Below are positions 15,146 through 24,567 of a stretch of DNA of 41,408 nucleotides, piece after piece. The notes under the pieces are model-generated. The model was given only the letters and a program-made list of their open reading frames with translations, ran no database searches and was not told where the DNA came from. The stretch is from Candidatus Scatomonas pullistercoris (GTDB taxonomy: Bacteria > Bacillota > Clostridia > Lachnospirales > Lachnospiraceae): positions 1 to 41,408 of the forward strand of contig DVOO01000028.1 in assembly GCA_018713515.1 (NCBI GenBank), read 5' to 3'. The position numbers were made by a program, and so were the translations under genes. Position 1 is the first letter of the stretch; every line of letters starts with the position of its first letter.

Positions 15146-16624
15146 TTACAGAAATCCGGCGATCTCGTCCAGAAGATCGGCCGCAGCCGCAGAAGCTCTG
15201 GAGTATTTTCTGGAAGCTTCTCTGCCGCAGAGCCCGTGGATGCAGGCGCCAACCGCTGCCGCAGGCGCAGGAAGCCTGTCTTCCTGAACCGTCAGTCCCG
15301 CAATGATTCCGGCCAGCACATCCCCGGAACCTGCCGTGGCCAGAGCGCTGTTTCCGGTCACAGTGATATAGCAGCAGCCGTTTTCTGAGGCGGTTACGCT
15401 TCTGGCATCCTTCAGATGGCAGACCACGCCATGCTCCATGGCAAAATTTCTGGCAGCTGCCACAAGATCCGATTTGATCACAGCCGCGGACAATCCGGTC
15501 AGGCGGCTCATTTCTCCCACGTGGGGCGTGATGGTGCAGGGAAATTTTACCTTTTCCCACAGGCCGGGATTTCTCGCCATCAGATTCAGAGCATCCGCAT
15601 CCATCACACAGGGCAGATGGTTCATCTCCAGAAACAGTGCCAGCAGCTTTTCCGCAAACCCGGAGACAGAGAGGCCGGGGCCGATTTCCACAGCGTCTGC
15701 CCAGTCAAGCAGAAGCTGCAGCTGTTCTCCGTCCGGCTCTTCTCCCTCCCAGGTATCAATGAGCGCCTCGGGAATCAGAACCGAGAGGGGCGTCCTGTTT
15801 TTTTCCGCCGTATAAATCCGCACCATGCCGACCCCGGTCCGCAGAGCGGCCTTCGCCGAGAGGAACGCAGCCCCGCAGATGGTTTCAGACCCGGCAATAA
15901 TCAGAAGTTTTTGGAATGTTCCTTTATTCCCGGACTCATCCCGGACGGGAAGGCTCTGGATATCTTTCTCCTCCAGACAGTACACGCTTTCGGCAGGAAC
16001 CGCTTCTGCTGCCCGGATCCCGATTTTTTTCAGGATGACCCCTCCCGCGCATCCGGCTCCGGGGAAAAGGAGCAGTCCCTGCTTTTTATAGGCAACCGTA
16101 ACGGTCAGATCCGCCTTCACTGCCTCCCCCAGGATCTGTCCCGTATCTGTGTGCACGCCGGATGGAATATCCACAGACAGGATTTTTGCGCCGCTTCGGT
16201 TGACTGCCCTGACAGCATCCAGAAAAACTCCGCCTACCTCCCGGGCCAGTCCAACTCCAAAGAGGGCATCTATGATAACAGTATATTCACCCGGATCAAA
16301 ACTGTTGACGAAAGTTATGGGATATTTTTCTGCTATTTTTAACTGGCAGCGCATTTGTTCGCTGTATTTCTCCCGGTTTCCCGTCAGGCAGACGGAAACG
16401 GAGTATCCTCTTTCCGCCAGGAGCCTGGCTGCCGCCACTCCGTCCCCTCCGTTATTTCCTGTTCCGCATACGGCCAGAATACGGGAAGTATCCCAGCCTG
16501 TCCGCTCCAGCTCGTCCGCCACAGCCAGAGCCGCCCGCTCCATCAGCACAAGAGAGGGCATTCCCCCGGCGATGGTATCTTCGTCCGCCTGCCGCATCTG
16601 TGCCGCATTCAGTATTCTCTCCAT
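15146..16624 (-). CDS. nnrD: Bifunctional NAD(P)HX epimerase/dehydratase
   Basis: The 492-residue protein joins two repair enzymes. Residues 1 to about 215 are the YjeF-type epimerase with GTGNNGGDG at 54-62. Residues from about 220 are the ADP-dependent NAD(P)HX dehydratase, a ribokinase-like fold, with TPHVGEMSRL and the GNSALATAGSGDVLAGIIAGL signature. Together they restore NADH and NADPH that have been damaged by hydration. The start follows GGAAGGGAG. The gene lies 47 bases after rex but behind a terminator hairpin, so separate expression or read-through is possible. The redox sensor and this cofactor-repair gene being neighbours fits their shared NADH theme. Confidence 0.94.
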   Translation of the reverse strand: MERILNAAQMRQADEDTIAGGMPSLVLMERAALAVADELERTGWDTSRILAVCGTGNNGGDGVAAARLLAERGYSVSVCLTGNREKYSEQMRCQLKIAEKYPITFVNSFDPGEYTVIIDALFGVGLAREVGGVFLDAVRAVNRSGAKILSVDIPSGVHTDTGQILGEAVKADLTVTVAYKKQGLLLFPGAGCAGGVILKKIGIRAAEAVPAESVYCLEEKDIQSLPVRDESGNKGTFQKLLIIAGSETICGAAFLSAKAALRTGVGMVRIYTAEKNRTPLSVLIPEALIDTWEGEEPDGEQLQLLLDWADAVEIGPGLSVSGFAEKLLALFLEMNHLPCVMDADALNLMARNPGLWEKVKFPCTITPHVGEMSRLTGLSAAVIKSDLVAAARNFAMEHGVVCHLKDARSVTASENGCCYITVTGNSALATAGSGDVLAGIIAGLTVQEDRLPAPAAAVGACIHGLCGREASRKYSRASAAAADLLDEIAGFL

Positions 16625-16640
16625 TTTTGCTCCCTTCCAA

Positions 16641-16670
16641 AAAACCGCTGCGGATCACCGCAGCGGTTTT
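16641..16670 (-). terminator. Terminator after rex
   Basis: AAAACCGCTGCGG (16641-16653) pairs perfectly with CCGCAGCGGTTTT (16658-16670) around a 4-base loop. It starts just beyond the rex stop codon, and on the minus strand a T run follows the stem. Confidence 0.88.
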
Positions 16671-16671
16671 T

Positions 16672-17325
16672 CTATCTTTTTCCTGCATTTTCTTCGTAGC
16701 TGGTCAGATTATAGGAAAGCCGCATCAGGCTTTCAGATAAGTGTACATTTTCCACGATCACATCCTTCGGAAGAAAAAGATTCAAATCTGTATGCGCAAA
16801 ATTCCAGATGGCCCGTATGCCGTTTTCCACCAGAACGCCGGCCATCTCTCTAGCTCTTGATTTTGGAAGTGTCAGGGTTGCAATTTCCACATGGTTCTCC
16901 TTGATAAACTCAGGCAGCTCGTCAATCATGCGGATTGGAATACCGCGGACCGTTACCCCCTTCAGCACAGGATTTACATCGAAAAGTCCCACCGTGCGAA
17001 AGCCGCTCCGCTCAAAGGAGCTGTAATTGGCAAGCGCCTGTCCCAGATTTCCGGCGCCCACAATGATCATGTTGTGTATTCTGTCAAGGCCCAGGATCTT
17101 TCCGATCTCCTCGTGAAGATACCGGACATTGTAACCGTAGCCCTGCTGGCCGAAGCCGCCGAAATTATTCAGATCCTGCCGTATCTGAGAAGCCGTAACC
17201 TTCATGCGCTCACTCAGCTCGCCGGAGGAAATTCTCTCCACGCCGTCCTCCAGCAGTTCGCCCAAATACCTGTAATATCTGGGAAGACGTTTAATAACAG
17301 CCTTGGAAATTGCTTTTTTGCACAC
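16672..17325 (-). CDS. rex: Redox-sensing transcription repressor Rex
   Basis: The 217-residue protein has an N-terminal winged helix (about 1-80) with the family pattern LPRYYRYL and VTASQIRQDLNNFGGFGQQGYGY. The Rossmann domain begins with IIVGAGNLGQAL (G90-G95). Rex binds DNA when NAD+ is high and lets go when NADH rises, so it controls fermentation and NADH-reoxidising genes in anaerobes. Translation starts at a GTG (17325), eight bases after GGAGG. The promoter upstream contains a Rex-like inverted repeat, suggesting autoregulation. A terminator hairpin follows the stop codon immediately. Confidence 0.95.
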   Translation of the reverse strand: MCKKAISKAVIKRLPRYYRYLGELLEDGVERISSGELSERMKVTASQIRQDLNNFGGFGQQGYGYNVRYLHEEIGKILGLDRIHNMIIVGAGNLGQALANYSSFERSGFRTVGLFDVNPVLKGVTVRGIPIRMIDELPEFIKENHVEIATLTLPKSRAREMAGVLVENGIRAIWNFAHTDLNLFLPKDVIVENVHLSESLMRLSYNLTSYEENAGKR

Positions 17326-17363
17326 GTTATATTCCTCCCATCACACATCTCTATACGAGATCT

Positions 17364-17392
17364 ATTATATCTGTTTGTTAGAGAATTGTCAA
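17364..17392 (-). promoter_or_regulatory. rex promoter with candidate Rex operator
   Basis: On the minus strand TTGACA (17387-17392) and TATAAT (17364-17369) form a consensus promoter with 17-base spacing. The stretch from 17375 to 17392 reads TTGACATTCTCTAACAA on the minus strand with one more central base. Its outer halves fit the Rex pattern TTGnnA-N6-TnnCAA. The operator would cover the -35 box and half the spacer, a good place for repression by the rex product. Confidence 0.65.
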
Positions 17393-17410
17393 AGATTTCT
17401 TGGGTTTTTC

Positions 17411-17439
17411 TTGTCTAAACACAATTTTTCTGTTAGTAT
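17411..17439 (+). promoter_or_regulatory. Promoter of the ABC-F gene
   Basis: TTGTCT (17411-17416) and TAGTAT (17434-17439) are 17 bases apart on the plus strand. GGAGG at 17476-17480 precedes the ATG at 17488. Confidence 0.65.
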
Positions 17440-17487
17440 TCACATTGTAGCGCAGTCTGTACAGCGCCGGCATCTGGAGGAATACGT

Positions 17488-19413
17488 ATGATACTGTCTT
17501 GTCAAAACATAGAAAAATCTTTTGTGACCGGAGAAGTGATCCGTCACGCCAGTTTCTTTATAGAAGAACACGAAAAAGCCGCTCTGATCGGTGTAAACGG
17601 GGCCGGCAAATCCACCCTTCTTAAAATTATCACCGGAGAGATGCGCGCCGATTCCGGACAGGTGACCCTGGCCCGGGGCATGACCCTGGGCTACCTGGCT
17701 CAGCAGCAGGATGTAGATGGCGATCTGAGCATATATGAGACGGTACTTGCCGCCAAGCAGGATATTCTGGACATGGAGAGACGGCTCCGCCAGCTGGAAA
17801 GCCAGATGAAAAAGGCTTCCGGAACGGAGCTGGAAAGCTTAATGGATTCCTACACCCGTCTGACCCATACCTTTGAACTGAATAACGGATATGCCTGCCA
17901 GAGCGAGGTAACGGGTGTTCTGAAGGGACTTGGATTTCCGGAGGAGGATTTCTCCAAGCCCCTCTCTACCCTGTCCGGGGGCCAGAAAACCCGCGTTGCC
18001 CTGGGACGTCTCCTGCTGACAAAGCCTGATCTTCTTCTGCTGGATGAGCCCACCAACCATCTGGACATGCAATCCATCGCCTGGCTGGAAACGTATCTTG
18101 TCAATTACGGAGGTGCTGTCCTGATTGTCAGCCATGACCGGTATTTTCTGGATAAGGTTGTAACCAAAGTCATTGAGCTGGAAAACGGAACGGCCACTGT
18201 CTTCCAGGGAAATTATACCGATTACAGCCAGAAAAAGGCAGTCATCCGCCGCGCGGCCTATCACGCGTGGCTGAACCAGCAGCAGGAAATCCGCCATCAG
18301 GAGGAGGTAATTGCCCGGCTTAAGTCCTTCAACCGCGAAAAATCCATCAAAAGAGCGGAAAGCCGGGAGAAAATGCTGGATAAAATGGAGGTTCTGGAAA
18401 AGCCACAGGAGCTTCGTGCGGACATGCATCTGCATCTGACGCCCAGGGTACAGAGCGGAAGGGATGTGCTGAGCGTTAGGGAACTGTCCAAATCTTTCGG
18501 TTCCCATCACCTGTTCGCGGAACAGAGCTTCGAGATCCGGCGGGGCGAGCGGGTGGCGGTTATCGGAAATAACGGTACCGGGAAAACCACTCTGCTGAAG
18601 ATTATCACCGGCCTGGAGCCTGCGGATTCCGGCTCCTTCAGCCTGGGAAGCCGCGTGCAGATCGGGTATTACGACCAGGAGCATCAGGTTCTTCATCCGG
18701 AAAAAACAGCATTTGAAGAAATCTCAGACGCCTATCCCGCCATGACCAATACGGAGATCCGGAATCTCCTGGCCGCCTTTCTCTTTACCGGAGATGAGGT
18801 TTTTAAACAGGTAAAAAACTTAAGCGGCGGTGAACAGGGTCGCCTCTCCCTGGCGAAGCTTATGCTCTCCGAGGCAAACTTCCTGATCCTGGATGAGCCC
18901 ACAAACCACCTGGATATTACTTCCAAAGAAATCCTGGAGGAGGCTCTCCAGGAATATACAGGCACGGTTCTTTATGTAAGCCATGACCGCTATTTTATCA
19001 ATCAGACGGCCACCAGAATCCTGGATCTGTGCAACGGCACATTTGTAAATTATATTGGAAATTACGATTATTATCTGGAAAAGCGGGAAGCCCTCACGCT
19101 GGCTTACGCGCCTGAAAAAGAGAGCGAAGCAGTATCTGAGGCGCCCGCTTCCAGCGCCCAGCAGGACTGGAAAGCCCAGAAGGAGGAGCAGGCCAGAAAA
19201 CGGAAGGCGGAAAACGCCCTGAAAAAGGCAGAAGCCCGCATTGCCAAACTGGAGCAGCGGGACAGAGAGATTGACGAAGAATTCAGCCGCCCGGAAACAG
19301 GCACCGATCTTCCCAGGTGCCAGGAGCTTTCCCGGGAAAAGGCGGAAATCGCCGAAGCGCTTGAAAAGCTTTACGAAGAATGGGAGGAGCTGGCCGAGTC
19401 AGCCGGCCAGTGA
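17488..19413 (+). CDS. ABC-F family ATPase (translation factor type)
   Basis: The 641-residue protein has two ATP-binding cassettes and no membrane segments. Cassette 1 has Walker A GVNGAGKS (35-42), LSGGQ (161-165) and DEPTNH (185-190). Cassette 2 has GNNGTGKT (359-366), LSGGE (444-448) and DEPTNH (468-473). The charged linker between them is typical of ABC-F proteins, and the last 85 residues form a basic coiled coil. These proteins bind the ribosomal E site and help stalled or slow ribosomes; some give antibiotic resistance. The layout resembles housekeeping Uup/YdiF-like members more than resistance types, but this is not certain. Confidence 0.93.
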   Translation: MILSCQNIEKSFVTGEVIRHASFFIEEHEKAALIGVNGAGKSTLLKIITGEMRADSGQVTLARGMTLGYLAQQQDVDGDLSIYETVLAAKQDILDMERRLRQLESQMKKASGTELESLMDSYTRLTHTFELNNGYACQSEVTGVLKGLGFPEEDFSKPLSTLSGGQKTRVALGRLLLTKPDLLLLDEPTNHLDMQSIAWLETYLVNYGGAVLIVSHDRYFLDKVVTKVIELENGTATVFQGNYTDYSQKKAVIRRAAYHAWLNQQQEIRHQEEVIARLKSFNREKSIKRAESREKMLDKMEVLEKPQELRADMHLHLTPRVQSGRDVLSVRELSKSFGSHHLFAEQSFEIRRGERVAVIGNNGTGKTTLLKIITGLEPADSGSFSLGSRVQIGYYDQEHQVLHPEKTAFEEISDAYPAMTNTEIRNLLAAFLFTGDEVFKQVKNLSGGEQGRLSLAKLMLSEANFLILDEPTNHLDITSKEILEEALQEYTGTVLYVSHDRYFINQTATRILDLCNGTFVNYIGNYDYYLEKREALTLAYAPEKESEAVSEAPASSAQQDWKAQKEEQARKRKAENALKKAEARIAKLEQRDREIDEEFSRPETGTDLPRCQELSREKAEIAEALEKLYEEWEELAESAGQ

Positions 19414-19418
19414 CAGGA

Positions 19419-19457
19419 AAAGCTGCTCCGAAGGAATGCATCTTTCGGAGCAGCTTT
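19419..19457. terminator. Terminator after the ABC-F gene
   Basis: AAAGCTGCTCCGAA (19419-19432) pairs with TTCGGAGCAGCTTT (19444-19457) around an 11-base loop, with a T-rich stretch behind. It lies between the convergent ABC-F and isocitrate dehydrogenase genes and could serve both. Confidence 0.82.
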
Positions 19458-19490
19458 GTTGTTTACAGTCTGATCGTATTAGGAAAAATT

Positions 19491-20705
19491 TTATTTCAGA
19501 AGCTCTTCCAGCTTCTCACGGATGGCCAGGATAAAGTCTCTGCTGTTGAGAACCACAGGATTCTCAATGGTTGTAATCAGTGCCAGATCCTTTGTCATTT
19601 TTCCGGATTCAATGGTGGAGAGGGTTGCCTCCTCCAGTTTATCCGCAAAAGCAGAGAGTTCAGGAATCTGATCCAGCTCTCCCCTCTTCCTGAGAGCCCC
19701 GCTCCACGCGAAAATGGTCGCCACGGAATTGGTGGAGGTCTCCTCCCCCTTCAGATGTTTATAATAGTGGCGCTGTACGGTGCCGTGGGCCGCCTCATAC
19801 TCAAAGTAGCCGTGGGGAGAAACCAGCACGGAAGTCATCATGGCCAGAGAACCGAAAGCAGAAGACACCATATCGCTCATAACATCCCCGTCGTAGTTCT
19901 TGCAGGCCCAGATGAAACCGCCCTCCGCCTTCATGATGCGGGCCACCGCATCGTCTATGAGAGTGTAGAAATAGGTGATTCCTGCGGCCTCAAATTTATC
20001 TTTATACTCTTTTTCAAAGATTTCCGCAAAAATGTCCTTAAACCGGTGGTCGTATTTCTTGGAAATGGTATCCTTGGTGGCAAACCAGAGATCCTGCTTC
20101 GTATCCAGGGCGTACTCAAAGCAGCTCTTCGCGAAGCTTTCAATGGAATCATCCAGGTTATGCTGTCCCTGCACGACACCGCTGCCCGTAAAAGAGTGAA
20201 CCAGGATCCGGCTCTCCCCGGAACCGTCCTCCGGTGTATACACCAGCTCGACTTTTCCGGCGCCGGGAATCGTCATCTCCGCATTTTTATATACATCCCC
20301 GTAGGCGTGCCTGGCAATGGTGATTGGCTTTTTCCAGTTTTTTACACAGGGTTCGATGCCCTTTACGACAATGGGCGCCCGGAATACCGTTCCGTCCAGC
20401 ATGGCACGGATGGTTCCGTTGGGACTCTTCCACATCTCATGAAGATTATATTCTGTCATGCGGGCCGCATTCGGGGTAATGGTTGCGCACTTAACGGCAA
20501 CACCGTATTTTTTTGTGGCGTTCGCCGCGTCCACCGTCACCTGATCGCCCGTCTCGTCTCTGTGTTCCAGGCCAAGATCGTAATATTCCGTATTCAGATC
20601 CACAAAGGGAAGCAGCAGCTCCTCCTTGATCATCTGCCACAGAATCCGGGTCATCTCGTCTCCGTCCATCTCCACAAGAGGAGTTTTCATGGTAATTTTC
20701 TGCAT
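19491..20705 (-). CDS. icd: NADP-dependent isocitrate dehydrogenase (homodimeric eukaryote-like type)
   Basis: The 404-residue protein, read from the ATG at 20705 after GGAGG, begins [17 protein letters not shown]. It has [48 protein letters not shown] and the late [19 protein letters not shown] segment, where NADP specificity residues sit. This is the IDH group shared with eukaryotic cytosolic enzymes, not the E. coli Icd type. It makes 2-oxoglutarate, carbon dioxide and NADPH from isocitrate. Supplying 2-oxoglutarate would link it to the glutamate synthase genes 8 kb away, but they are separate transcription units. It lies 57 bases after the subtilisin-like gene. Confidence 0.95.
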   Translation of the reverse strand: MQKITMKTPLVEMDGDEMTRILWQMIKEELLLPFVDLNTEYYDLGLEHRDETGDQVTVDAANATKKYGVAVKCATITPNAARMTEYNLHEMWKSPNGTIRAMLDGTVFRAPIVVKGIEPCVKNWKKPITIARHAYGDVYKNAEMTIPGAGKVELVYTPEDGSGESRILVHSFTGSGVVQGQHNLDDSIESFAKSCFEYALDTKQDLWFATKDTISKKYDHRFKDIFAEIFEKEYKDKFEAAGITYFYTLIDDAVARIMKAEGGFIWACKNYDGDVMSDMVSSAFGSLAMMTSVLVSPHGYFEYEAAHGTVQRHYYKHLKGEETSTNSVATIFAWSGALRKRGELDQIPELSAFADKLEEATLSTIESGKMTKDLALITTIENPVVLNSRDFILAIREKLEELLK

Positions 20706-20762
20706 AATTTCCTCCATCTGCACAAAATTCTTCTGTTTTAATCACTATGAATCCGGGGTTTA

Positions 20763-21611
20763 TTATACTATTCTCTCCAAAAACCTGTCAAGCCGGAATT
20801 CCCCCCAGCCCTGAAGGTTGTGGGGATAGCCAAGATCCCCGGCGCTGTCACGGAGCGCCATCTTGATCTCCACGTTGGAGAGCCCGGGACGTTTTTCCAG
20901 CGCCAGGGCAATGGCGCCGGAGATAACCGGCGTAGACATGGATGTGCCGCTTTTCCGGGTATACCGCCGGGCATCTCCTCCGGGAGCGCAGGAGAGAATC
21001 TCAAACCCGGGAGTTACCAGATCCGGTTTGCAGACGCATTCCCGGGTCGGCCCCCGCCCGGAAACCGCCTGTCTGTCCACCAGCATATCCGAGGAGCCCA
21101 CAGTAATCACTTTCCGGCTGCTGCCGGGCGCAGTAACGCTGCCGGGATCCGGTCCCATATTTCCGGCCGCGGTCACCACGTGGAGGCCGGCATCCCACAG
21201 GCGCTCCACCCCCGCGATCAGCGCCGCGTGCAGTTCGGGATTCTGTTCCGTGGTTCCCACCGAAATGTTGATGATGCGTATCCCGTACCTCCCGCTGTTT
21301 TCCAGGATCCATTCCATGGCCCGCAGGACGTCCCGTTTCTGCCCGTTTCCCCTGCGGTCAAGAACCTTCAGCGAGATGATCAGGCTTTCCGGGGCAACTC
21401 CCCGGCAGGCACCGCTGCTTCCGGCTCCGCTTCCCGCGGCGATACCCGCTGTATGGGTGCCATGACCATTGTCGTCGTAGGGTCTCCGGACGCCGTACAG
21501 GAAATCACGGAAACAGAGAATACGGCTTCCAAAATCTATGTGCGGAAAAATACCGGTGTCGAGATAAGCGATCCCCACACCCTTTCCCGTCAATCCAAAA
21601 CGATTATTCAT
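20763..21611 (-). CDS. Subtilisin-like serine protease (S8), cytoplasmic type
   Basis: The 282-residue protein carries a complete S8 triad: D18 in AYLDTG, H50 in NGHGTHTAG and S224 in SGTSMSTP, with the oxyanion asparagine N151 in TAAGNMGP. It has neither a signal peptide nor a propeptide, so it should act in the cytoplasm like intracellular subtilisins, or be exported by an unusual route. GGGAGA upstream is the ribosome site. It lies between gatB and icd without a clear functional link. Its target proteins are unknown. Confidence 0.9.
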   Translation of the reverse strand: MNNRFGLTGKGVGIAYLDTGIFPHIDFGSRILCFRDFLYGVRRPYDDNGHGTHTAGIAAGSGAGSSGACRGVAPESLIISLKVLDRRGNGQKRDVLRAMEWILENSGRYGIRIINISVGTTEQNPELHAALIAGVERLWDAGLHVVTAAGNMGPDPGSVTAPGSSRKVITVGSSDMLVDRQAVSGRGPTRECVCKPDLVTPGFEILSCAPGGDARRYTRKSGTSMSTPVISGAIALALEKRPGLSNVEIKMALRDSAGDLGYPHNLQGWGEFRLDRFLERIV

Positions 21612-21676
21612 ACATAAAAAATCTCCCTGAGCTTTGAATATATGATAAAATATTCGCCGCTCCGGGAGAGGTTAAA

Positions 21677-23107
21677 TTACATCAGCTTTTTCAGAAGCTC
21701 GCCGGCCATGGCCGGATTCGCTTTTCCCTTCATCTCTTTCATAACCTGGCCCACCAGGAAACCGAGAACCTTTTCCTTGCCGCCCCGGTACTCTTCCACA
21801 ACCTTGGGATTGTTTTCCAGAACCTTTTTGACCACCGCTTCCAGAGCTCCGGCATCGTTGACCGTTTTCAGTCCGTGCTCTTCCACATAGGCTTCCGGAT
21901 CCACATTATCCCGGAACATCTGCTCAAAAACCTCCTTGGCCACGCTGCTGTTTACAGAGCCATCTTCCGTCAGGGCAATAAGCTTTTTCAGATTTTCCGG
22001 TGTGAAGCGGATCTGTTCCGGCTCCATGGAATTTTCTTTCAGCAGGCGGAGTGTCTCTACCATCAGCCAGTTGGATACCTTTTTCGGCCTGGCTCCCAGC
22101 GCCACCGTCTCCTCAAAGAGATCCGCCAGCTTTTTCGATTCCGTCAGAATCGAGGCGTCATAGGCGGGCAGCTGAAACTCTTCCATATAGCGTGCCTTTT
22201 TGGCGGGCTGCAGCTCCGGCAGGGAACTGCGGATCTCCTCCATCCAGGCATCGCTGATCTCCACGGGAGGCAGATCCGGATCCGGGAAGTAACGGTAATC
22301 CTGGGCGTCTTCCTTGGAACGCATGGGGTAGGATTCTCCCTTATTATCATCCCAGCGGCGGGTCTCCTGGATCACCGGCCGTCCCTCCTCCAGAAGATCG
22401 ATCTGACGGGCCTGTTCTCCCTCAATCGCTCTGGCAATTGCCTTGAAGGAATTCAGGTTCTTCATTTCCGTTCTGGTGCCGAAGGTATCGCTGCCCTTTT
22501 CGCGGACAGACAGATTCACATCGGCCCGCATGGAACCTTCCTGCAGTTTGCAGTCGGAGGCTCCCACGTACTGGGCGATCATCCGCAGCTGCTCCAGGTA
22601 GGCGATCACTTCCTCCGCGCTGCGCATATCCGGTTCGGAAACAATTTCGATCAGGGGCACGCCGCTGCGGTTGTAATCCACCAGAGAACAGTCTTCCCAG
22701 TCATCATGGATCAGTTTTCCCGCGTCCTCCTCCATGTGAATTTCATGGATCCGCACCTTTTTCTTCTCCCCGCCCGCTTCAATCTCAATCCATCCATCGT
22801 GGCAGATGGGCAGATACAGCTGGGAAATCTGGTAATTCTGCGGATTATCCGGATAAAAATAATTTTTGCGGTCGAATTTGCAGTACTGGTGGATCCGGCA
22901 GTTGGCCGCCAGACCCACTGCCATGGCGTATTCCACCACTTTTTTATTCAGCACCGGCAGAGACCCGGGCATTCCCGTGCAGACCGGACAGGTATGGGTA
23001 TTTGGCTCTCCGCCGAATTCTGTGGAACAGCCGCAGAAAATCTTTGTTTTTGTGGCCAGCTCCACATGCACTTCCAGACCGATGACGGTTTCATATTCCC
23101 TCGCCAT
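21677..23107 (-). CDS. gatB: Aspartyl/glutamyl-tRNA amidotransferase subunit B
   Basis: The 476-residue protein matches GatB. It starts with YETVIGLEVHVELATKTK, has the zinc cysteines in FCGC and CPVC, the NYFYPDNPQNYQISQ segment, and the C-terminal YqeY-like tail that binds tRNA. GatB phosphorylates the misacylated glutamate or aspartate on tRNA. GatA then supplies ammonia to make glutaminyl- or asparaginyl-tRNA. It overlaps the gatA end by 17 bases, as expected for the conserved gatCAB order. Confidence 0.97.
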   Translation of the reverse strand: MAREYETVIGLEVHVELATKTKIFCGCSTEFGGEPNTHTCPVCTGMPGSLPVLNKKVVEYAMAVGLAANCRIHQYCKFDRKNYFYPDNPQNYQISQLYLPICHDGWIEIEAGGEKKKVRIHEIHMEEDAGKLIHDDWEDCSLVDYNRSGVPLIEIVSEPDMRSAEEVIAYLEQLRMIAQYVGASDCKLQEGSMRADVNLSVREKGSDTFGTRTEMKNLNSFKAIARAIEGEQARQIDLLEEGRPVIQETRRWDDNKGESYPMRSKEDAQDYRYFPDPDLPPVEISDAWMEEIRSSLPELQPAKKARYMEEFQLPAYDASILTESKKLADLFEETVALGARPKKVSNWLMVETLRLLKENSMEPEQIRFTPENLKKLIALTEDGSVNSSVAKEVFEQMFRDNVDPEAYVEEHGLKTVNDAGALEAVVKKVLENNPKVVEEYRGGKEKVLGFLVGQVMKEMKGKANPAMAGELLKKLM

Positions 23108-24554
23108 GCTGCGCCTCCTTTCCCAGGGCCTGCTCCAGTGTATAGGCTGCCCGCAGAATCGTCTTTTCTTTAAAGCAGTCTGCCAGGATCTGGACGCCCA
23201 CCGGAAGGCCGGCGGAAGTAGAACCGCAGGGCACGGAGATGCCGGGCAGTCCTGCCAGATTGACGGAGACTGTGTAAATATCGCCCAGATACATGGCCAG
23301 CGGATCGCTTAAGGATTCCCCCAGGCGGGGCGCCGCCGTAGGAGCCGCGGGAGCCAGAATCACATCGTATTTCGCAAAAGCATCATCAAAGGATTTCTTG
23401 ATCAGCGCCTTCGTCCGCAGCGCCTTCAGATAGTAGGCATCGTAATAGCCGGAGCTTAAAACGAAGGAGCCGAGCATGATCCGGCGTTTTACCTCCGGTC
23501 CGAAGCCCTGGGAACGGGTCTGCTTGTACATATCGTGGAGCCCCTCAAAGTCCTCCGCCCGGTATCCGTATTTTACGCCGTCGAACCGCTCCAGATTGGA
23601 GCTTGCCTCCGCGGAAGCGATCACATAGTAGGCGGGAATGGCATATTCCAGCATTCCCAGATCAAAATGCTCCACCTGCGCTCCGCAGCTTTTCAGAACT
23701 TCTGCCGCATGAAGCACCCGGCTTTTCACTTCCGGATCCAGACCCTCTCCAAAATATTCATTCGGGATTCCCACCCGCAGGCCGGACACATCCTCTCTCA
23801 GAGCTCCCATAAAATCATAATCTTCCAGTTCAACGGAAGTGGAGTCCTTCGGATCATGGGACGCGATCACAGAAAGAAGCGCCGCGCAGTCCGTCACATC
23901 ATTGGCCACCGGTCCGATCTGATCCAGGGAAGAGCCATAGGCGATAAGGCCATACCTGGATACGGCCCCGTAGGTGGGCTTAAGCCCCGTAACGCCGCAG
24001 AAGGAGCTGGGCTGCCGGATGGAGCCGCCGGTATCGCTTCCCAGGGCACAGAGCACTTCTCCGGCGCCCACGGCGGCACAGGAGCCGCCGGAGGAACCTC
24101 CCGGCACATGCTCCGGATTCCGTGGATTTTTCGTCACGCCGAAAAAGGAAGTCTCTGTGGTGCTTCCCATGGCAAACTCATCCATATTCGTCTTGCCGAT
24201 TACGATCATACCCGCCTTCTCCAGATTTTCAATTACCTCTGCATTGTAGGTGGGCACAAAATTATACAAAATCTTTGAGGCACAGGTGGTTTTAAGCCCC
24301 TTTGTGCAGATATTATCCTTTACGGCGATGGGAACACCGGCCAGAGGCCCTTTCAGTTCTCCCGCGTCAATTCTTTTCTGTACTCTTTCCGCCGCTTTCA
24401 TGGCGCCGTCACGGTCCACGGTGATAAAGGCATGGATCCTTTTCTCCTGCGCTTCAATGGCCGCAAGGGCCGCCTCCACGGCCTCCGCCGCCCGGACTTC
24501 ACCGGCCCGGATCTTTTCTGAAAGCTGTACGGCTGTCAGTTTCATCAAATCCAC
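23091..24554 (-). CDS. gatA: Aspartyl/glutamyl-tRNA amidotransferase subunit A
   Basis: The 487-residue protein is an amidase-signature enzyme with the Ser-cisSer-Lys set: the lysine in PIAVKDNICTKG and the serines in GGSSGGSCAAVGAGE and LGSDTGGSIRQP. It hydrolyses glutamine and passes the ammonia to GatB. A GTG at 24554, seven bases behind GGAGGGG, is the better start; the ATG at 24545 is spaced too far. It follows gatC after 13 bases. Confidence 0.97.
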   Translation of the reverse strand: MDLMKLTAVQLSEKIRAGEVRAAEAVEAALAAIEAQEKRIHAFITVDRDGAMKAAERVQKRIDAGELKGPLAGVPIAVKDNICTKGLKTTCASKILYNFVPTYNAEVIENLEKAGMIVIGKTNMDEFAMGSTTETSFFGVTKNPRNPEHVPGGSSGGSCAAVGAGEVLCALGSDTGGSIRQPSSFCGVTGLKPTYGAVSRYGLIAYGSSLDQIGPVANDVTDCAALLSVIASHDPKDSTSVELEDYDFMGALREDVSGLRVGIPNEYFGEGLDPEVKSRVLHAAEVLKSCGAQVEHFDLGMLEYAIPAYYVIASAEASSNLERFDGVKYGYRAEDFEGLHDMYKQTRSQGFGPEVKRRIMLGSFVLSSGYYDAYYLKALRTKALIKKSFDDAFAKYDVILAPAAPTAAPRLGESLSDPLAMYLGDIYTVSVNLAGLPGISVPCGSTSAGLPVGVQILADCFKEKTILRAAYTLEQALGKEAQHGEGI

Positions 24555-24567
24555 GTGTTTTCCCCTC

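Noticed and set aside
15054-15560. 168-codon frame upstream of mazF as a possible antitoxin
   Set aside because: Nearly all of it overlaps nnrD in another frame and its product has no antitoxin features; only the last 26 codons lie outside nnrD.
19380-20741. 453-codon plus-strand frame opposite icd
   Set aside because: It begins inside the ABC-F gene end and its terminator; it is a shadow of icd.
21875-23173. 432-codon plus-strand frame opposite gatB
   Set aside because: Shadow of gatB; product looks like mirrored codons and lacks motifs.
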